From the NCBI GenBank assembly GCA_043228905.1, contig JBHGNT010000013.1:3162001-3226000 (forward strand): a DNA stretch of 64,000 nucleotides. Direction: 5' to 3'. Shown piece by piece: positions 12,298 through 24,500 of the stretch. The stretch is from Azolla caroliniana. Lineage: Eukaryota; Polypodiophyta. Each line of letters begins with the position of its first letter. Position 1 is the first letter of the stretch. The notes under the pieces are model-generated. The model did not search any database. It saw only the letters and a program-made list of their open reading frames with translations, and had not been told where the DNA came from. Made by a program: the position numbers and the translations under genes.

Positions 12298-12613
12298 GCT
12301 GTTTCTTCTTCTTCTTCTTCTCTGTCTAGTTTTATCTGTGCGTAGAAAAACAGGCCGAAGGAAGAGCTTCGCCATCGCCATCGCCATCGCTATCGCAGAC
12401 AAAACACAGAAGAGCTCCTCACACGCCTATTCCTTCTTCTTCCTTCTCCGCCTCCTCTATTCTCTCTTTTTGTCTGTCTGTCTGTCTGTGTCTCTCTCGA
12501 TTTGTCTTTCTCTGCGTTCCTAAGACCTCCATCGCCAATTTCCTGTGCAGACATACGCCTTTTTATCATGCCTTAACCTCCCTTCCGTTTTCTTTCTCCT
12601 GTCTCCTTTCGCC

Positions 12614-14086
12614 ATGGCATCTTCACCTGCTTCTTCCTCCCCCATCCGAAGATGGATTCGTGGCTCTCCTCTCGGCCACGGCTCCTTCGCCACAGTCTCT
12701 CTCGCCATGAACCTCGATGATGATCTCCTCTTCGCGGTGAAATCCACCTCCATCTCCTCTCCTTCGGCACCGGAGCTTCTTGCCATCGAATCAGAGCTCT
12801 CCATCCTCAGAACGCTCAACTCTCCTTGTATTCTCTCCTTCCTTGGTAGCGACATCTCCTCGGACAATGGAGTGCCGTCTCGCAACCTATTCCTGGAATA
12901 CATGGAAGGAGGCAGCGTTGCTGAATTGGCAAGAAAATCAGGAGGAAAACTTGCTGAAAGCAGGGTTAGGAGATTTACAAGGAGCATTGTTGAAGGGTTG
13001 GCTTACCTTCACGAGCATGAAATAGTGCACTGCGACATAAAAGGCCAGAACATCTTGGTCGGGTCGAGTGGTGTAAAGATTGCTGATTTTGGCGCTGCGA
13101 AACGGCTCAAGAAATCGGGTCAGAAGACATGGAAACGGCTCAATCCTGGTAAGGAATCAGCGAAACGGCTCAGCTCTGAGAAGGCATCCCCGAAACAGCC
13201 AGTCTATGGGCCAGAAACGGTAAAACAGTCGAATTCAGAACAGGAATTTTGGAGGCATCCCATATTTGATGAGGAAACGGAGGAGCCGTCGAGCTCTGGT
13301 AAACAAGAAACGGGAAATATTTCCCCTACAGGAACACCCTTGTGGATGGCTCCTGAGGTACTTCGAGGCATAGAGCAAGGGTTCGCTTCTGATATATGGT
13401 CCTTGGGATGCACTGTGGTGGAGATGATACAGGGAAGCCCGCCATGGACGCCTTCCGTAAGCTCCAATTGTTCTCTGGAACATTTGCTGTTCAAGGTTGC
13501 GTGCACCGAGGAAGATCTTCCTCTCCCCCAGGACCTGTCTGAAGAATGCCGTGATTTCTTGTCCAAATGCCTCCAACGAGATCCTCGAATGAGATGGTCT
13601 GCTTCGGAACTGCTTCGTCATCCGTTTCTTCTGAGTGAAGCTTCCTCTCACCTGTCATCGCCATCATTAGATGATCAATTTCGTTTTTGTGAGCAGCCGC
13701 AGCCTTCTCCTAGAAGTACTCTCGATTTTCAGGTAACTGACAGCGAGAGCAGCGATGAGGACGATCGGTGCTCCGATAAATTAACAGAAGATGGAGACGA
13801 AGATGAAAGCTCAAGCTGGCGATGTGGCCTTTCTTCCCTGGTCTTAAATTCAGTTTCTGTATGTTCTCCCTCTGTAATCGTTCCTCGGCACTGTGATTGG
13901 ATTACTGTCAGACGTGCGGAAGAAGACATCGTAATGAATCAAGAAGAAGAGCCAGAAAGAGAAGCATCAGCCAATCCGCCTTTCATGGCAGATTCCTGTG
14001 ACATAATCCTAAAGAAAGGATGTGAAGTAAACCTCGATTGCCTGGGTTTCCTTCTTCAATGGAGGATGCAGAAGGATGGGAGGTAA
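12614..14086 (+). CDS. MAPKKK (MEKK-like) serine/threonine protein kinase, MAPKKK17/18 clade-like
   Basis: This intronless frame encodes 490 residues. I chose ATG 12614-12616 because of its good plant context (gccATGGc); an earlier in-frame GTG is not a plausible start. Kinase features in order: glycine loop GHGSFATV (21-28), catalytic lysine K43 in FAVK, catalytic loop HCDIKGQNIL with D142, DFG at 159-161, and the MEKK signature GTPLWMAPEV at 241-250. Residues about 330-490 are an acidic, Ser-rich tail of unknown structure. The HCD (non-RD) loop and lack of introns fit the plant MAPKKK13-21 group, whose Arabidopsis members 17 and 18 act in abscisic-acid MAP-kinase cascades by phosphorylating a MAPKK. 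The odd feature is about 85 residues between DFG and APE, far longer than usual, because of repeats. Subclade assignment is from memory of motifs, not alignment. Confidence 0.88.
   Translation: MASSPASSSPIRRWIRGSPLGHGSFATVSLAMNLDDDLLFAVKSTSISSPSAPELLAIESELSILRTLNSPCILSFLGSDISSDNGVPSRNLFLEYMEGGSVAELARKSGGKLAESRVRRFTRSIVEGLAYLHEHEIVHCDIKGQNILVGSSGVKIADFGAAKRLKKSGQKTWKRLNPGKESAKRLSSEKASPKQPVYGPETVKQSNSEQEFWRHPIFDEETEEPSSSGKQETGNISPTGTPLWMAPEVLRGIEQGFASDIWSLGCTVVEMIQGSPPWTPSVSSNCSLEHLLFKVACTEEDLPLPQDLSEECRDFLSKCLQRDPRMRWSASELLRHPFLLSEASSHLSSPSLDDQFRFCEQPQPSPRSTLDFQVTDSESSDEDDRCSDKLTEDGDEDESSSWRCGLSSLVLNSVSVCSPSVIVPRHCDWITVRRAEEDIVMNQEEEPEREASANPPFMADSCDIILKKGCEVNLDCLGFLLQWRMQKDGR
13099..13315 (+). 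repeat. Decapeptide-coding repeats expanding the kinase activation segment
   Basis: Inside the kinase frame, gaaacggctc or close variants recur at 13099, 13132, 13162 and 13192, a spacing of about 30 bp. The encoded segments run KRLNPGKESA, KRLSSEKASP, KQPVYGPETV, KQSNSEQEFW and then more diverged units, between DFG and the GTPLWMAPEV box. The frame is kept throughout. This looks like in-frame tandem duplication followed by divergence. Confidence 0.75.
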
Positions 14087-15890
14087 AACGAAAGCGTTTT
14101 TCCTCTTGAAGGCCAGTTCAGAATGGTTCTGAAATTTGAACATGAATAGTGAGTGTGCTTCGTGGTGGTGTTGAAAGCTGTAGAATATATGGAACTTATT
14201 ATATAATCTTTGTTTGTGAAATGCTGGACATGCAAGGATGCCATAGAAGCTTTAAAAATTCATCTCAGAATAATCAGAAAAGACAGAGAACTGGAAGAGA
14301 TGGCCAAAATTTCCTACCTGTGGTTATGTATCATCTAACTTACCAGATGTTCTGACAAAGAATGTCAACAAATTGTTGACTGTTTGTAGACATGAAGGTC
14401 TCCGATGATGCTTTCTTCGCATGGAAACGATGCTCGCTGATCAGGGAGCTTCGTACTCCATTTTTGTACCAAAGTTGAAACCAATTAAATTGATCAAATC
14501 ATTCATTGATTCTTTTATCTGTTGTTGTTATTTACACAAATGCTGTTATATATATATATTCCAAAATAACTGCCCTGGAACTGGTCTGTTTGCAATCTCG
14601 ATATCTATGTCTTTAATCTCACTCACGTCTCTGCTAATTTCTGAGTGGATTGAACTGAACTGCCTTAATTTCTGAGTGGATTGAACTGCCTTAATTTCTG
14701 AGTGTAGGGAGGGTTTCTCTAATTATGCTGAGTAAAGTCGAAACATTTAACATGACAACGCACCAAACCCATAGGAGACATTAGTTGGGCAACAAAAGAT
14801 CAACTTACATGATTATACACGCTCTCTATATCTTGTTGTATCATTACAATTTCTTGTTTTGATTCCTTTGCTCAATCCACTGACCATTTGCACATTCGAA
14901 ATTGTATGATGGATGTCTCTTCCCACAATAAGCTCATATCGCATAGGATAGACCATAGAAGGTAACACTTTTTGAAGTCGATTATGCCACTACTTTGGCA
15001 AAAATCGCCAATTTTGGCTTCATCATGGACGATAAAATTTCTATTGCATTCTTCTTTGTTCTCTCTCTCTCTCACTCACACTCATAATTCATGCTTTAAT
15101 CTTGCCTCTAATTCGTAGTAGTTTAATCTAAATCACATGTTGTAGCATAGCATTTCTCTTATCCTTCAGAACACAAGAAGTGTGGAGCTCTAGGTTGATG
15201 CTTGACTAATGGAATTTTTGTCTCACATTATCATGCCCGTTTAACAAGCCATCATTTTTCTCACGAATTACCTTATATATTGAGCATGCGATAAGTGATG
15301 TTCATCCTCCACTAGGTTTTCATTGCATATCTTCATATTTCCATCATGATGCCATGATGCTAACTCAACACCTAGCTTGTGTGAGTGAGTTCAAAGAAGT
15401 GTTAAGGCTCTTCGAGAACCAAGGCTCATGGGGTGAGATGGATTGGATACATTCGGACATTTCTCCCTTGTATTGGGGGGGGTTAATGTTTGAAATCTAT
15501 TATTCTAGTTTTGACATTTTAACATCCTGTCACTTCATCCCTAATGCCTCTAATAATATATCCTCGGTGATCATATACCTCAATGCATCATGTGAGATCT
15601 TCATTAGATCTTTTACCCCCATCTCCTAAACCCTTTCATAATGTCAAGCACCCAACCAAATGAGAGGATTATGCTCTTATTAGCTTTTTGTACCTTGCAT
15701 CTTATTTTATAAACTTGTTTTGGCAATCTATGGTCAGGCATATTCTTGAGTTTTGCGATATACCTGTATAATCTTTGCATGGCTAGTATCTCTATGGGCC
15801 AAACACCTATTTATAACAACATGACAGGATGGGATGTTGATGATTTTGCCCCAAATTGTCTATGTAAGAACAAAATTTGGATTTTCTCTA
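14087..15890. other. Kinase 3' flank and AT-rich intergenic DNA
   Basis: The kinase 3' UTR must lie at its start, but I see no decisive polyadenylation signal. A short tandem repeat with units starting atttctgagtggattgaac occupies about 14635-14704, with two and a half copies of 26-31 bp. No coding region is recognisable. Confidence 0.6.
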
Positions 15891-15899
15891 TTTCATTCC

Positions 15900-16660
15900 A
15901 TGCACCAAGTGAGATAGCGCTTCCCTACACTTCTACTCCATAGAGCAACACTTGGACCACCATAGGATTGAATAACCACAACTTCACCTCCCATCCTCGA
16001 GTATCCCTTTGGTTGCATTGATTCTTGGACATATAATCACTATTCCAACCCGCTTGAAGTCGAGAGTTATAATATGCATTCCACCTATTTGTTGATGTGA
16101 CATTAATACAAAGATTTTTAAGTTTTTCACTACTTATATTGGTTATCCTTGTTTGTAAATGTTGGGTAGTGTCTTGGTTGTATTGCCTTTATTCCCATCA
16201 TTTTTGTTTTGTCTATGTTAACAATTAGCCAACGAATATCACAAAATGTATCCAATACATTAAATAAGTGTTGCACATCATCCAATTTATGTGACAATAA
16301 AACAACACCAGCTTTCGTGAAGTCCACAAAACAACAATACAACATTTTCCCTCGAAGTCGACTTTCTTTCTAGTATAACTCTTAGTGTAACCAAATGAAT
16401 GATCTTAATGTTATGGTCTAAAGCCTTCTTGATCAAGTGCTTGTTTGTGATGATGTTCAATCCATGGGCTAATATTTTGTTCCATGATAGTGCTATATAA
16501 CTTGGCCATAACTGATCTAACCATGATAGTTTGATGATTGGATACCAAGTTTTTAACTCCTCCATTATAGATTGGTTTAATCCAATGCATGAGCCAATCT
16601 TCCATGAAACCTTGCTTGATAGTATGTTGTTATCCATTGGCGAGTTTGTGGTCTTATCCA
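15900..16660 (-). pseudogene. Decayed LINE reverse transcriptase fragment
   Basis: Minus-strand frames hold scattered remains of a non-LTR reverse transcriptase: a WYPI-type block followed in other frames by MAKLYSTIMEQ and QEGFRP, then CCFVDFTKA (catalytic Asp region), VNIDKTKMM, and near 15950 a VVQVLLYGVEVWG-like block of the distal domain. Several frameshifts and stops separate them. It seems to be a different LINE family from the relic at 2.5-3.9 kb. It may be the same family as the fragment at 19.3 kb, which carries the C-terminal part. Confidence 0.6.
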
Positions 16661-16661
16661 T

Positions 16662-19230
16662 TTCAAGAGTTCACTTGCCATTAAAGTTGCATATACTGCT
16701 TTGCCATTAGACATATTTTTTGTCCCTCCATTAACATCTTAAATAAATACATGTTGTATATGTTGTTTCAATACTCAATGTCATAGGCATTATCCCATCA
16801 CGCATATAAAGTTTATGTACATATTGTTCCATCTCTTCATCCATGAATTTGCCAATTACATATTCCTTTTTGCCCTTAAGTTGTCTCCATGCTAAGGTTG
16901 TTTTGAGTTTAAACATTTGGGGTTTTCTTCTTCTTTTGCATTCTGCACCTCCCTCACATTCTTCTATATCAATACAACGTTAGGGTTTTTCTCATTTTTT
17001 ATCTTTTGCAATCTTGAGAAATTTGAGATGAGCCTTGCATTCTTCATAAAACCAAGCGTGGAATGGGAAATTAAGCATATGATGTCCACCTACATGTGGA
17101 CAAATATATTGATACCCTACCTTGACAATGAAATCCTTAGATCACTCCAAATTTGTTTCCAACTCTTTACTAAGGCTAAAAGACATGTCAAAACTTTTCT
17201 CATAAGAAATGCATGGATACATTTGAGAATATGCCAGTTTGTGCATTTAAGTATGTGTCTAAGAAACCTATGCTAATCAACATAGTACAATCTTTTTGAG
17301 TTGACGCATCAAATCTGACACCATTACATTATCATCAACATGGTGATCCAACCCTATCATTGAAATCTTCCATAACCAACAATTTTCCAATCTTCTCATT
17401 TGTAGGAATATCACCACATTCACTAGAAAAAGGATCATCATGATCTAGTTCATACTAATTATAGTAGTTGGATGTTACTTTTCAAAGTCCTCACAATAAA
17501 TATGTGTTACTTCCGTAACCAACACTTTTCCAATCTTTTGAGGAATGTACCAACATGGCAGATATATCTTTTGTATTCATCATACTTACATACTCATATG
17601 TAGTTTTCCAAGCTCCCATCATAAATACACACTAGTCGTCCTCGCCCAATATTACTTCTAGTGAGGGGCCATATAGATTTTATAATGTACCAATCAATAT
17701 AAGGTATATGCTTAAATTCATGTTCCCAAGTTTCAATGAGAAATATAATATCCAAGTTGCGAGTCACATCACTTAATTAGGCAAAACTTTTACCCATGGG
17801 CATCCTTTACAATTCTATAACATGATTTTCAACCTTGAGGTAGCATAACTCACCACTTCCTATGCATTTTGAGTTCCATTTCTAGTTTCATAGGCTTGTT
17901 TCTTCATTCTTGATCCTTTGGGGTTCGATCTTCGGATACAAATAAATGTGTACCTTTTAAGTACACCTTGGTACCAGTTAAGATTGATACAACTTTTCCT
18001 ATAATCTAAGATTGCGCAAACAATAGCTCAAGATGATCTTCCCTCTGGCCCATTTTGACCACCTCTATGTCCTCCATATACCACCATAACATCATAACAA
18101 ATCAATCTTCAAAGAAGTTTGCGATGTTCCCGGAAAGGCAGAGTGCATTCTCTCTCAGATTCATCTTCTTGCACACCTCTAATAATAATGTCCAAACTTT
18201 GAACAAATTGTCTTGTCTTAGGGTCCCATAGTCTATAGCCAATGTTTCCATTGTAATTATAGTCAATAAAAATTCACTTTTGTGAGTGAGACTCCAATTT
18301 TCTTCTCTCTTCATTGGGTATAAGGGTGTAAAGAATGCTAACTCTTGAAGACATGGGTGCGGAAGTGTAGTCCATATGTGAGAATAAGTGTGTACATAAG
18401 AGGGGGGATGACAAATTATTTTGCATTGAAGAGAAAACTAAAAATCATGAACTAAACACAAGAAGTCAAGTGGGCTTTATATACAAGTCCTCAAGGGACT
18501 ATCACATTAAATGTGGTTGCTTGAGTCTAGTGATAGACATCCACATGAGTATGATTATGTCATAAGAATATCTAACGTTTACACTTGAGAACTAGCCAAA
18601 TTTCATAATCTAGTTCTTAGTGTACCTAGATAATTCACACAGATAATTACAATAAAATGTGCTCCTAGAAAACATTGTTATGCTAGAGTTTGCTTCGCAC
18701 AACCCCACCACAAAGCGTCTCAAGGCACACAACTCATGATACTATGGGCACCATAATGACATGTATGAGATTAAGAAAGAGCATAAGCACAAGAGGGAAG
18801 GGAGTGGGCATGCCAAAGAAAATCAATGATGAGAGATGAGGGAGGTGATAATCAAAGAAGGTAGATTAATGGGTTGATGATATCATGTAGACAGGAAGGC
18901 TCATATATGAAAAGAGGTTCATAAGATTCTACAATAAACCTCAAATAAGTACAAGAAAGAAGAGACCTAAAATGACAAAGAGACGTCTCTATGAGAGAGG
19001 AGAGGAGATTATCAAAAGAGTGGGTTATGAGAGAGGCGAGGAGTGTCGAATATGGGTGCATATTGGTCGTATTCACACTGTCCCACTTGGATAGACTAGG
19101 TTTAGGACATTTTTGTAATTAGACTAAAGGGCAGTTGCCCTAGCTTAATTGTATATAATTGAACTTGTAACCTAGTTCAAAGTTGTTGTTGCCGCCATTC
19201 TTTGTAACTCTGTGTTTTGAATAATATAGT
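16662..19230. other. AT-rich intergenic DNA with possible LTR remnants
   Basis: No gene is recognisable. A stretch at about 18330-18740 weakly resembles the Copia-1 LTR (a tatacaagtcct motif and a similar gcggaag start), possibly an old solo LTR on the minus strand. A stretch at about 19078-19280 (TGTCCCACTT start, then a transcribed-leader-like CT-rich tail) may be another LTR remnant. Both are low-confidence. Confidence 0.35.
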
Positions 19231-19289
19231 TACTCTATTGTGCCTCTCTCTACACTCTCCTCTTCCTTGAGACTTGATCGCTTCCCATT

Positions 19290-19985
19290 GAGATCATGGC
19301 CATGGAAAGGGTTGTTGAATACATGCAAGGTTCAAAAGAGTCCCTCATATCGACTTCCTAGAATTGCATGGGAAGCAAGCGAAAAGATCCAAAAGACGAA
19401 TAAAAGCAAAATTTTGTGTTTTAGTTGGATCAAGATATAGAAAAATGGTTTGGTAGATGGGATGCGAGACACTTGCTTCATGATGCATCACAAGATTCCT
19501 CTATAAATGAGGCCTTTTTGCAACGCCAATGTATCATGACATGGGACAAATGTGGAGGCTCACACTTCACACATTATACTGCACATGTTGCACCTAACTA
19601 CAAAACCATTTCTTCGCAGAACGGGGAAACCGTACACATCGATACATGTTAGAGCCCATCCCATTATCTTCCATTCGAACCATTGCTTCCATGTGACTTA
19701 GCTCACATGCATTGCGATGTGAGATGGGGCGTTGGGGCACAAGTGATGAGAGTGGTCGGCTATGCACACTTTGCCCCAAACAAGCCGAGTTTGAGTATCA
19801 CACTTTGATACAATGCTCAACCTTTGATAATATTCGACCATGCTACCATATCTCTTCGACTGAGCCCAATCCTTGCATGAATTTCTCTCACAACCACAAT
19901 GTGCACTCTCGATTGCAACATTCATTGGTAAAGTTCTTGAACATCGAGAGTCACTACTCACTTTCACACATATCACGTGAAATGT
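19290..19985 (+). pseudogene. LINE C-terminal fragment with zinc-binding motif
   Basis: Three overlapping plus frames, separated by frameshifts, give a continuous family-like protein: PSYRLPRIAWEASEKIQKTNKSKIL, then DIEKWFGRWDARHLLHDAS and a long conserved stretch to about 19650. A C-terminal module RLCTLCPKQAEFEYHTLIQC at about 19770-19825 has the C-x2-C...H-x4-C pattern seen at the end of plant LINE ORF2 proteins. The reverse transcriptase core is absent. This is a 5'-truncated copy, as is usual for LINEs. Confidence 0.65.
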
Positions 19986-19989
19986 AATA

Positions 19990-20964
19990 TTTTTGGTCTC
20001 ATAGGTCATATTTGACCTTCGAAGATGATGACATAATCTCTCTCTCTCTCTCTCTCTCAAGTTTTCAGTTTTAGTTGTCTTGGTTTCTCAATTTGTTCTT
20101 CTTGTTGATGTTGTTTACACCAACTTGCTGCTCTTTAACCTAAATGTTGTTTGCATTCCACACTGATGGCCTTAGTTTCCAACATCTGGTACCAAATCGA
20201 AGGTTCTTCATTTTGTTGCCGACCATTGCTTTTCTTCACCAACACTCTCGTTATACACTTCCTAAAGACTTCAAGTTGATTAGATTTGTTAGAACAGACT
20301 CAAAATTTCTGTCGAACAGAAATCTCCTGATCGGCAACTATCAAGATCACATTCTATGAAGAGAATTTAGATACATTGCCGACTTGCACTCTATTGAGCT
20401 AGACCATTCTTCAAGTAGGCCAGCTGGCTGTACCCCTTTTCTATGGTCGTAGCCATTTAGAGTGGAGTCTTGACCTAATCGACACCTTTCGTGCTTCACC
20501 CGTGATCGACACGTTGATCGACCTCATCTGTGCATAATTCGGCTAAGAAACTTTCAGGACGACCATCCGACTCTGTCTCTCTATTTGCTATAGCCACTTC
20601 ATGCAGGATCAAAGATAAAATCAACACTAAGAATTCAGATCGGCAATAACCGTGCTCAATCAGACTAGGCAAGGTTTGGGAAGACCAATCAACTCTGTCC
20701 CTCGACTCACAATAGCCACTTCAAGTAGGTGTGGCAATCCTATTGCCATTCGAAATTATAATCGGCAACTCAATCGGCAAATCCATGCCAAATTTGACTA
20801 GGAAAAATTGGAATAGACCAGTTTACTCTACTCCAATTCGATTGTAGTCACTCTAGGCTGGGCTAGCTAGCTAACTGATCCAGTTCGTGTCCGATTTGGC
20901 TAAATCAATTCTGGGTGGATTAGCAGGTTGCATCCTTTGACCGATTGTAGCCAACCCTAGATAG
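19990..20964. other. Intergenic DNA with degenerate repeat
   Basis: After a CT microsatellite (about 20037-20058) there is no gene. A motif like atagccacttca(a/t)g(t/c)agg, preceded by a gaccaatcaactctgtc-type sequence, recurs near 20560, 20690 and, more diverged, 20820. This suggests a decayed tandem repeat with a period of about 130 bp. Confidence 0.45.
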
Positions 20965-21597
20965 TATTAGAAATATTGAGAATCGAGTAGATAGGTATAT
21001 AGAGTTACAACTGCAGAGATGGATATATGAAAACAGAATTTCTATTACATATGAGAGTAGTTCAAAATGGTAGTTTTCCCATGCGTTCACACCTTAGAGC
21101 TTAGATAGGATATGGACCGGCTCACTACAAAATTAGTGGGGACTAATGATCAATCTCACCACTGTGTGAGAAAAGTGACTTATAATCTATGTTTGGTCTT
21201 AGTATAAATGTGCAAGTCAGTTGACAGTAGTGGAGATATTCCTTTTCTGTCAACTGACTTGTCATTTAATATGACCCAACTCCCTAGGTACAGGCTAGTG
21301 CTAGATAATACTTATCTTGAAGTCAATGACGCATACTTCAAGACTAAGTACATCGTAACTTGCCCACAAAATATTCTAGCTGACTTGATTAGCCAATCCT
21401 TTTATCTATTTCTCTCTTTCCTAAATATATTGTGTCCTACGCATCTACGGTTTCCTAGATTAACACCTTATCGACCCATATGGTCGAGTTCCACACTAGC
21501 CGCTCCTCATTTGGGGCGCTATCACAAAATGTGCACTCTAAGAGCACATATGGGGATAGATTTACAACTTGGGGCTGATCATTGATTATATCTAACA
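20965..21597 (-). repeat. 3' LTR of Copia C
   Basis: 633 bp; begins TGTTAGATATAATC on the minus strand and ends TTTCTAATA. It contains a perfect 15-bp inverted repeat (21213-21227 and 21247-21261). The coding frame's stop codon falls inside its first bases. Confidence 0.93.
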
Positions 21598-24500
21598 CGC
21601 CCCCTCAATGATCAACCCATTGAGTTCACTTGGAATTGGGCCAACACCTAGTCGTCGAAGGTGTTGTTGCAACTGTTCTGCTCCAAGCGCCTTTGTGAAG
21701 ATATCTGCAGCATTTTCTGATGTTGGACAGTACTCAAGCTCCACAATCTCATCATTTATTAGCTCCCGCACATAGTGATACTGAATCTCTATGTGTTTAG
21801 TACGTGCATGAAATACGGGGTTCTTGGCAATGGCCATGCAACTCTGATTGTCACACCTCAATACCGTTGCCGTCCTTATTGGGACTGCCACATCCATAAG
21901 GATTCTTCTTAGCCAAACTACCTCGCATGCCGCTATGCATGCTGCTTTGTATTCTGCCTCCGTTGAAGATAGTGCCATTGTTGGTTGTTTTTTACTACTC
22001 CATGAAACAGCTCCAGATCCTATTGAAAAACAATATCCAGAAACTGATTTTCTGGAATCACTATCTCCAGCCCAATCGGAGTCGCAATATCCACTAAGTT
22101 GGTCAATTGTTGGCTTGTAGAAGATTCCATAATTTAAAGTACCCACAATGTACTTTAATACACGTAGAGCAGCTTTCCAATGAGTCTCCTTCGGCTTGTT
22201 GCTGAATCGACTCACCACATTGACTGCAAAACAAATATCCGGCCTAGTGTTGCATAGGAAAATTAGACTTCCTACTAGTTGTCTATACTTCCTTATGTCA
22301 ACCATTGGTGATGAGTCTTCTTGGGATAGCTTGCAGTTTGACTCCATTGGAGTCGACTTCGACTTGCTGTCCATCATCCCGAAGGTCTTCAAGATCTCTG
22401 TTGCATACTTTCTTTGTGACATGAAGATGCCGTCCGAGGTTTGCCAAACCTCAATTCCAAGGAAGTAGTGTAGAATCCCCAAGTCTGTCATTTCAAACTC
22501 AGTTTTCAAACACTCTTGTGTTTGGCCAATGCACTCTTCATGGTCACCAGTAAGTACTAGATCATCCACGTAAATGATAATGATGACTTGTTTCCCGTCC
22601 TTCATTTTGACATACATACTTGCATCCGAAGCACATTGCTTAAAGTCGATTGATCGTAAGAAGTTGTCTATCCTCTTGTTCCAAGCTCTTGGTGCTTGCT
22701 TTAGACCATATAGTGCCTTCTTCAGCTTGCAAACTTTGTTTTCTGAATTCGGTATCTCAAACCCTGGTGGTTGTGTCACATATACCTCCTCCTTGAGATG
22801 CCCATTCAGAAATGCTGATTTGACATCCATTTGATAAATCGGCCATCCTCTTGAAGCAGCCAACGCTATGACCATTCGAATTGTTGTCATGCGAGCTGTC
22901 GGGGCAAATGTTTCTTGTACATCGAACCCTTCAATTTGGGAGTATCCTTGCGCTACTAGCATGGCCTTGAATTTCTCCAAAGAGCCATCGGCTTTATACT
23001 TTACTTTCCATACCCACTTCGTGCCTATCACCTTCTTCTTTGTTGGCCTCTCTACCAACTCCCATGTGTCATTTTTCATGATGCTATCATATTCTGATAT
23101 CATCGCCTCTTTCCACTTCGGGTCGGCCATAGCTTCCTCCACCGAGGTCGGCTCACTCACTGAGCCTATGATGTCCACCATCAGAGCCATGTTGACAATG
23201 TGGTCAGAGGTTCTTCCTTGCTCCTGTATTCTTCTTGATCTTCGTAATCCATCAGTTGAAGTTTCAGGAAACTCAACTTTAGGAGTATGATCATTGAAGA
23301 GTTGTTGAGCCCACTTAGGTATTTTCTTTACATGTGGGACTGGCATAGGCTGAACTAGTGAACCATTACCATCAGATGGTTCAGCTTCCTTTTTTGGATA
23401 ATGGGTCGGGATTGGGTAAAATACTTCTTCAGTTGATGAGATAACTTGAGAATCGTTGTTCTCAGCTAGCTGTGGTTGTTCCTCATCGAACACCACATCG
23501 CGGCTTGTCAATATCTTTCTTGCCTCTGGATCGTAGAGTCGATAGGCCTTTGACTCTTCACTATATCCGAGAAAGATACACTTTTTGCTTTTAGCATCCA
23601 ACTTCTTTCTGCTCACATCTGGAATATGTGCGTAGCACATACACCCAAAGGTTCTGAAGTGCAGCCCTGAAGGTTTCTTGCCTGAATAAGCTTCTTGGGG
23701 TGTTTTCCCTTGAAGTGCCTTCGTGTAGCTCCGATTGAGGATGTAAACTGCTGTGTTCACTGCTTCAGCCCAGAATGGGTCGGGCAGCGCTTGTGCCTTC
23801 AACATACACCTAGCCATCTCAACAACTGTTCGATTTCGACGTTCGACAACGCCATTTTGTTGTGGGGTGTAGGCAGTTGTAAGTTGGCGCTTAATTCCAT
23901 GCTCTTTGCAATACTCACAGAATTCTATTGATAAGAATTCTCCACCTCGATCAGAGCGTAGCTCCTTCACTAACTTTCCAGACTCTCGCTCGACAAACTT
24001 ATGCCATCTTTTGAAGATTTTAAAAGCTTCAGCCTTCTCCCGAAGGAAGTAAACCCACATCTTTCTGCTGAAGTCGTCGACTATTATCATATAGTAGAGA
24101 GATCCACCCATTGCAGGAGTCACCATTTTTCCAGAGAGGTCAATGTGTATTAGCTGTAGAGGAGTCTTTGCCCGATTTTGACTCTCTTTTGGAATGGCTG
24201 ATCTTTGATGCTTGCCCATCATACAAGCATCACAAACATGACTTAAGTCAGATAGGGTTGGCAACCCAACTACCATATTCGACTTCTTCATCTCCTTCAA
24301 CACAGCAACGTTGAGATGCCCAAATCTCTCATGCCATTGCTTTGTGTTGGTACTTGTGCTGTGGTCAGTAGAAATGGTAAACGCGCTCAGCTCATAGAGA
24401 TTGTTGCGCCTCACCCCTATTCCTACAACCTTGCCAGCAGAATCTGTTATTTCTGCACCCGACTTCTTGAATCGAACATCAAGACCCTTGTCAGTCAGTG

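Noticed and set aside
12545-12613. Upstream GTG-started extension of the kinase with a hydrophobic stretch (possible signal peptide)
   Set aside because: No ATG upstream in frame. The ATG at 12614 has good context and the kinase domain begins just after it, so the stretch is 5' UTR.
13031-13060. HCD instead of HRD in the kinase catalytic loop as a sign of a dead kinase
   Set aside because: HCDIK with the catalytic Asp and Lys kept is usual for this plant MAPKKK group (non-RD kinases); all catalytic residues are present.
21208-21585. 125-codon plus-strand frame, repeated identically at 26035-26412
   Set aside because: It lies in both LTRs of Copia C, antisense to the element. Its duplication is LTR duplication, not gene duplication, though an antisense LTR transcript cannot be excluded.
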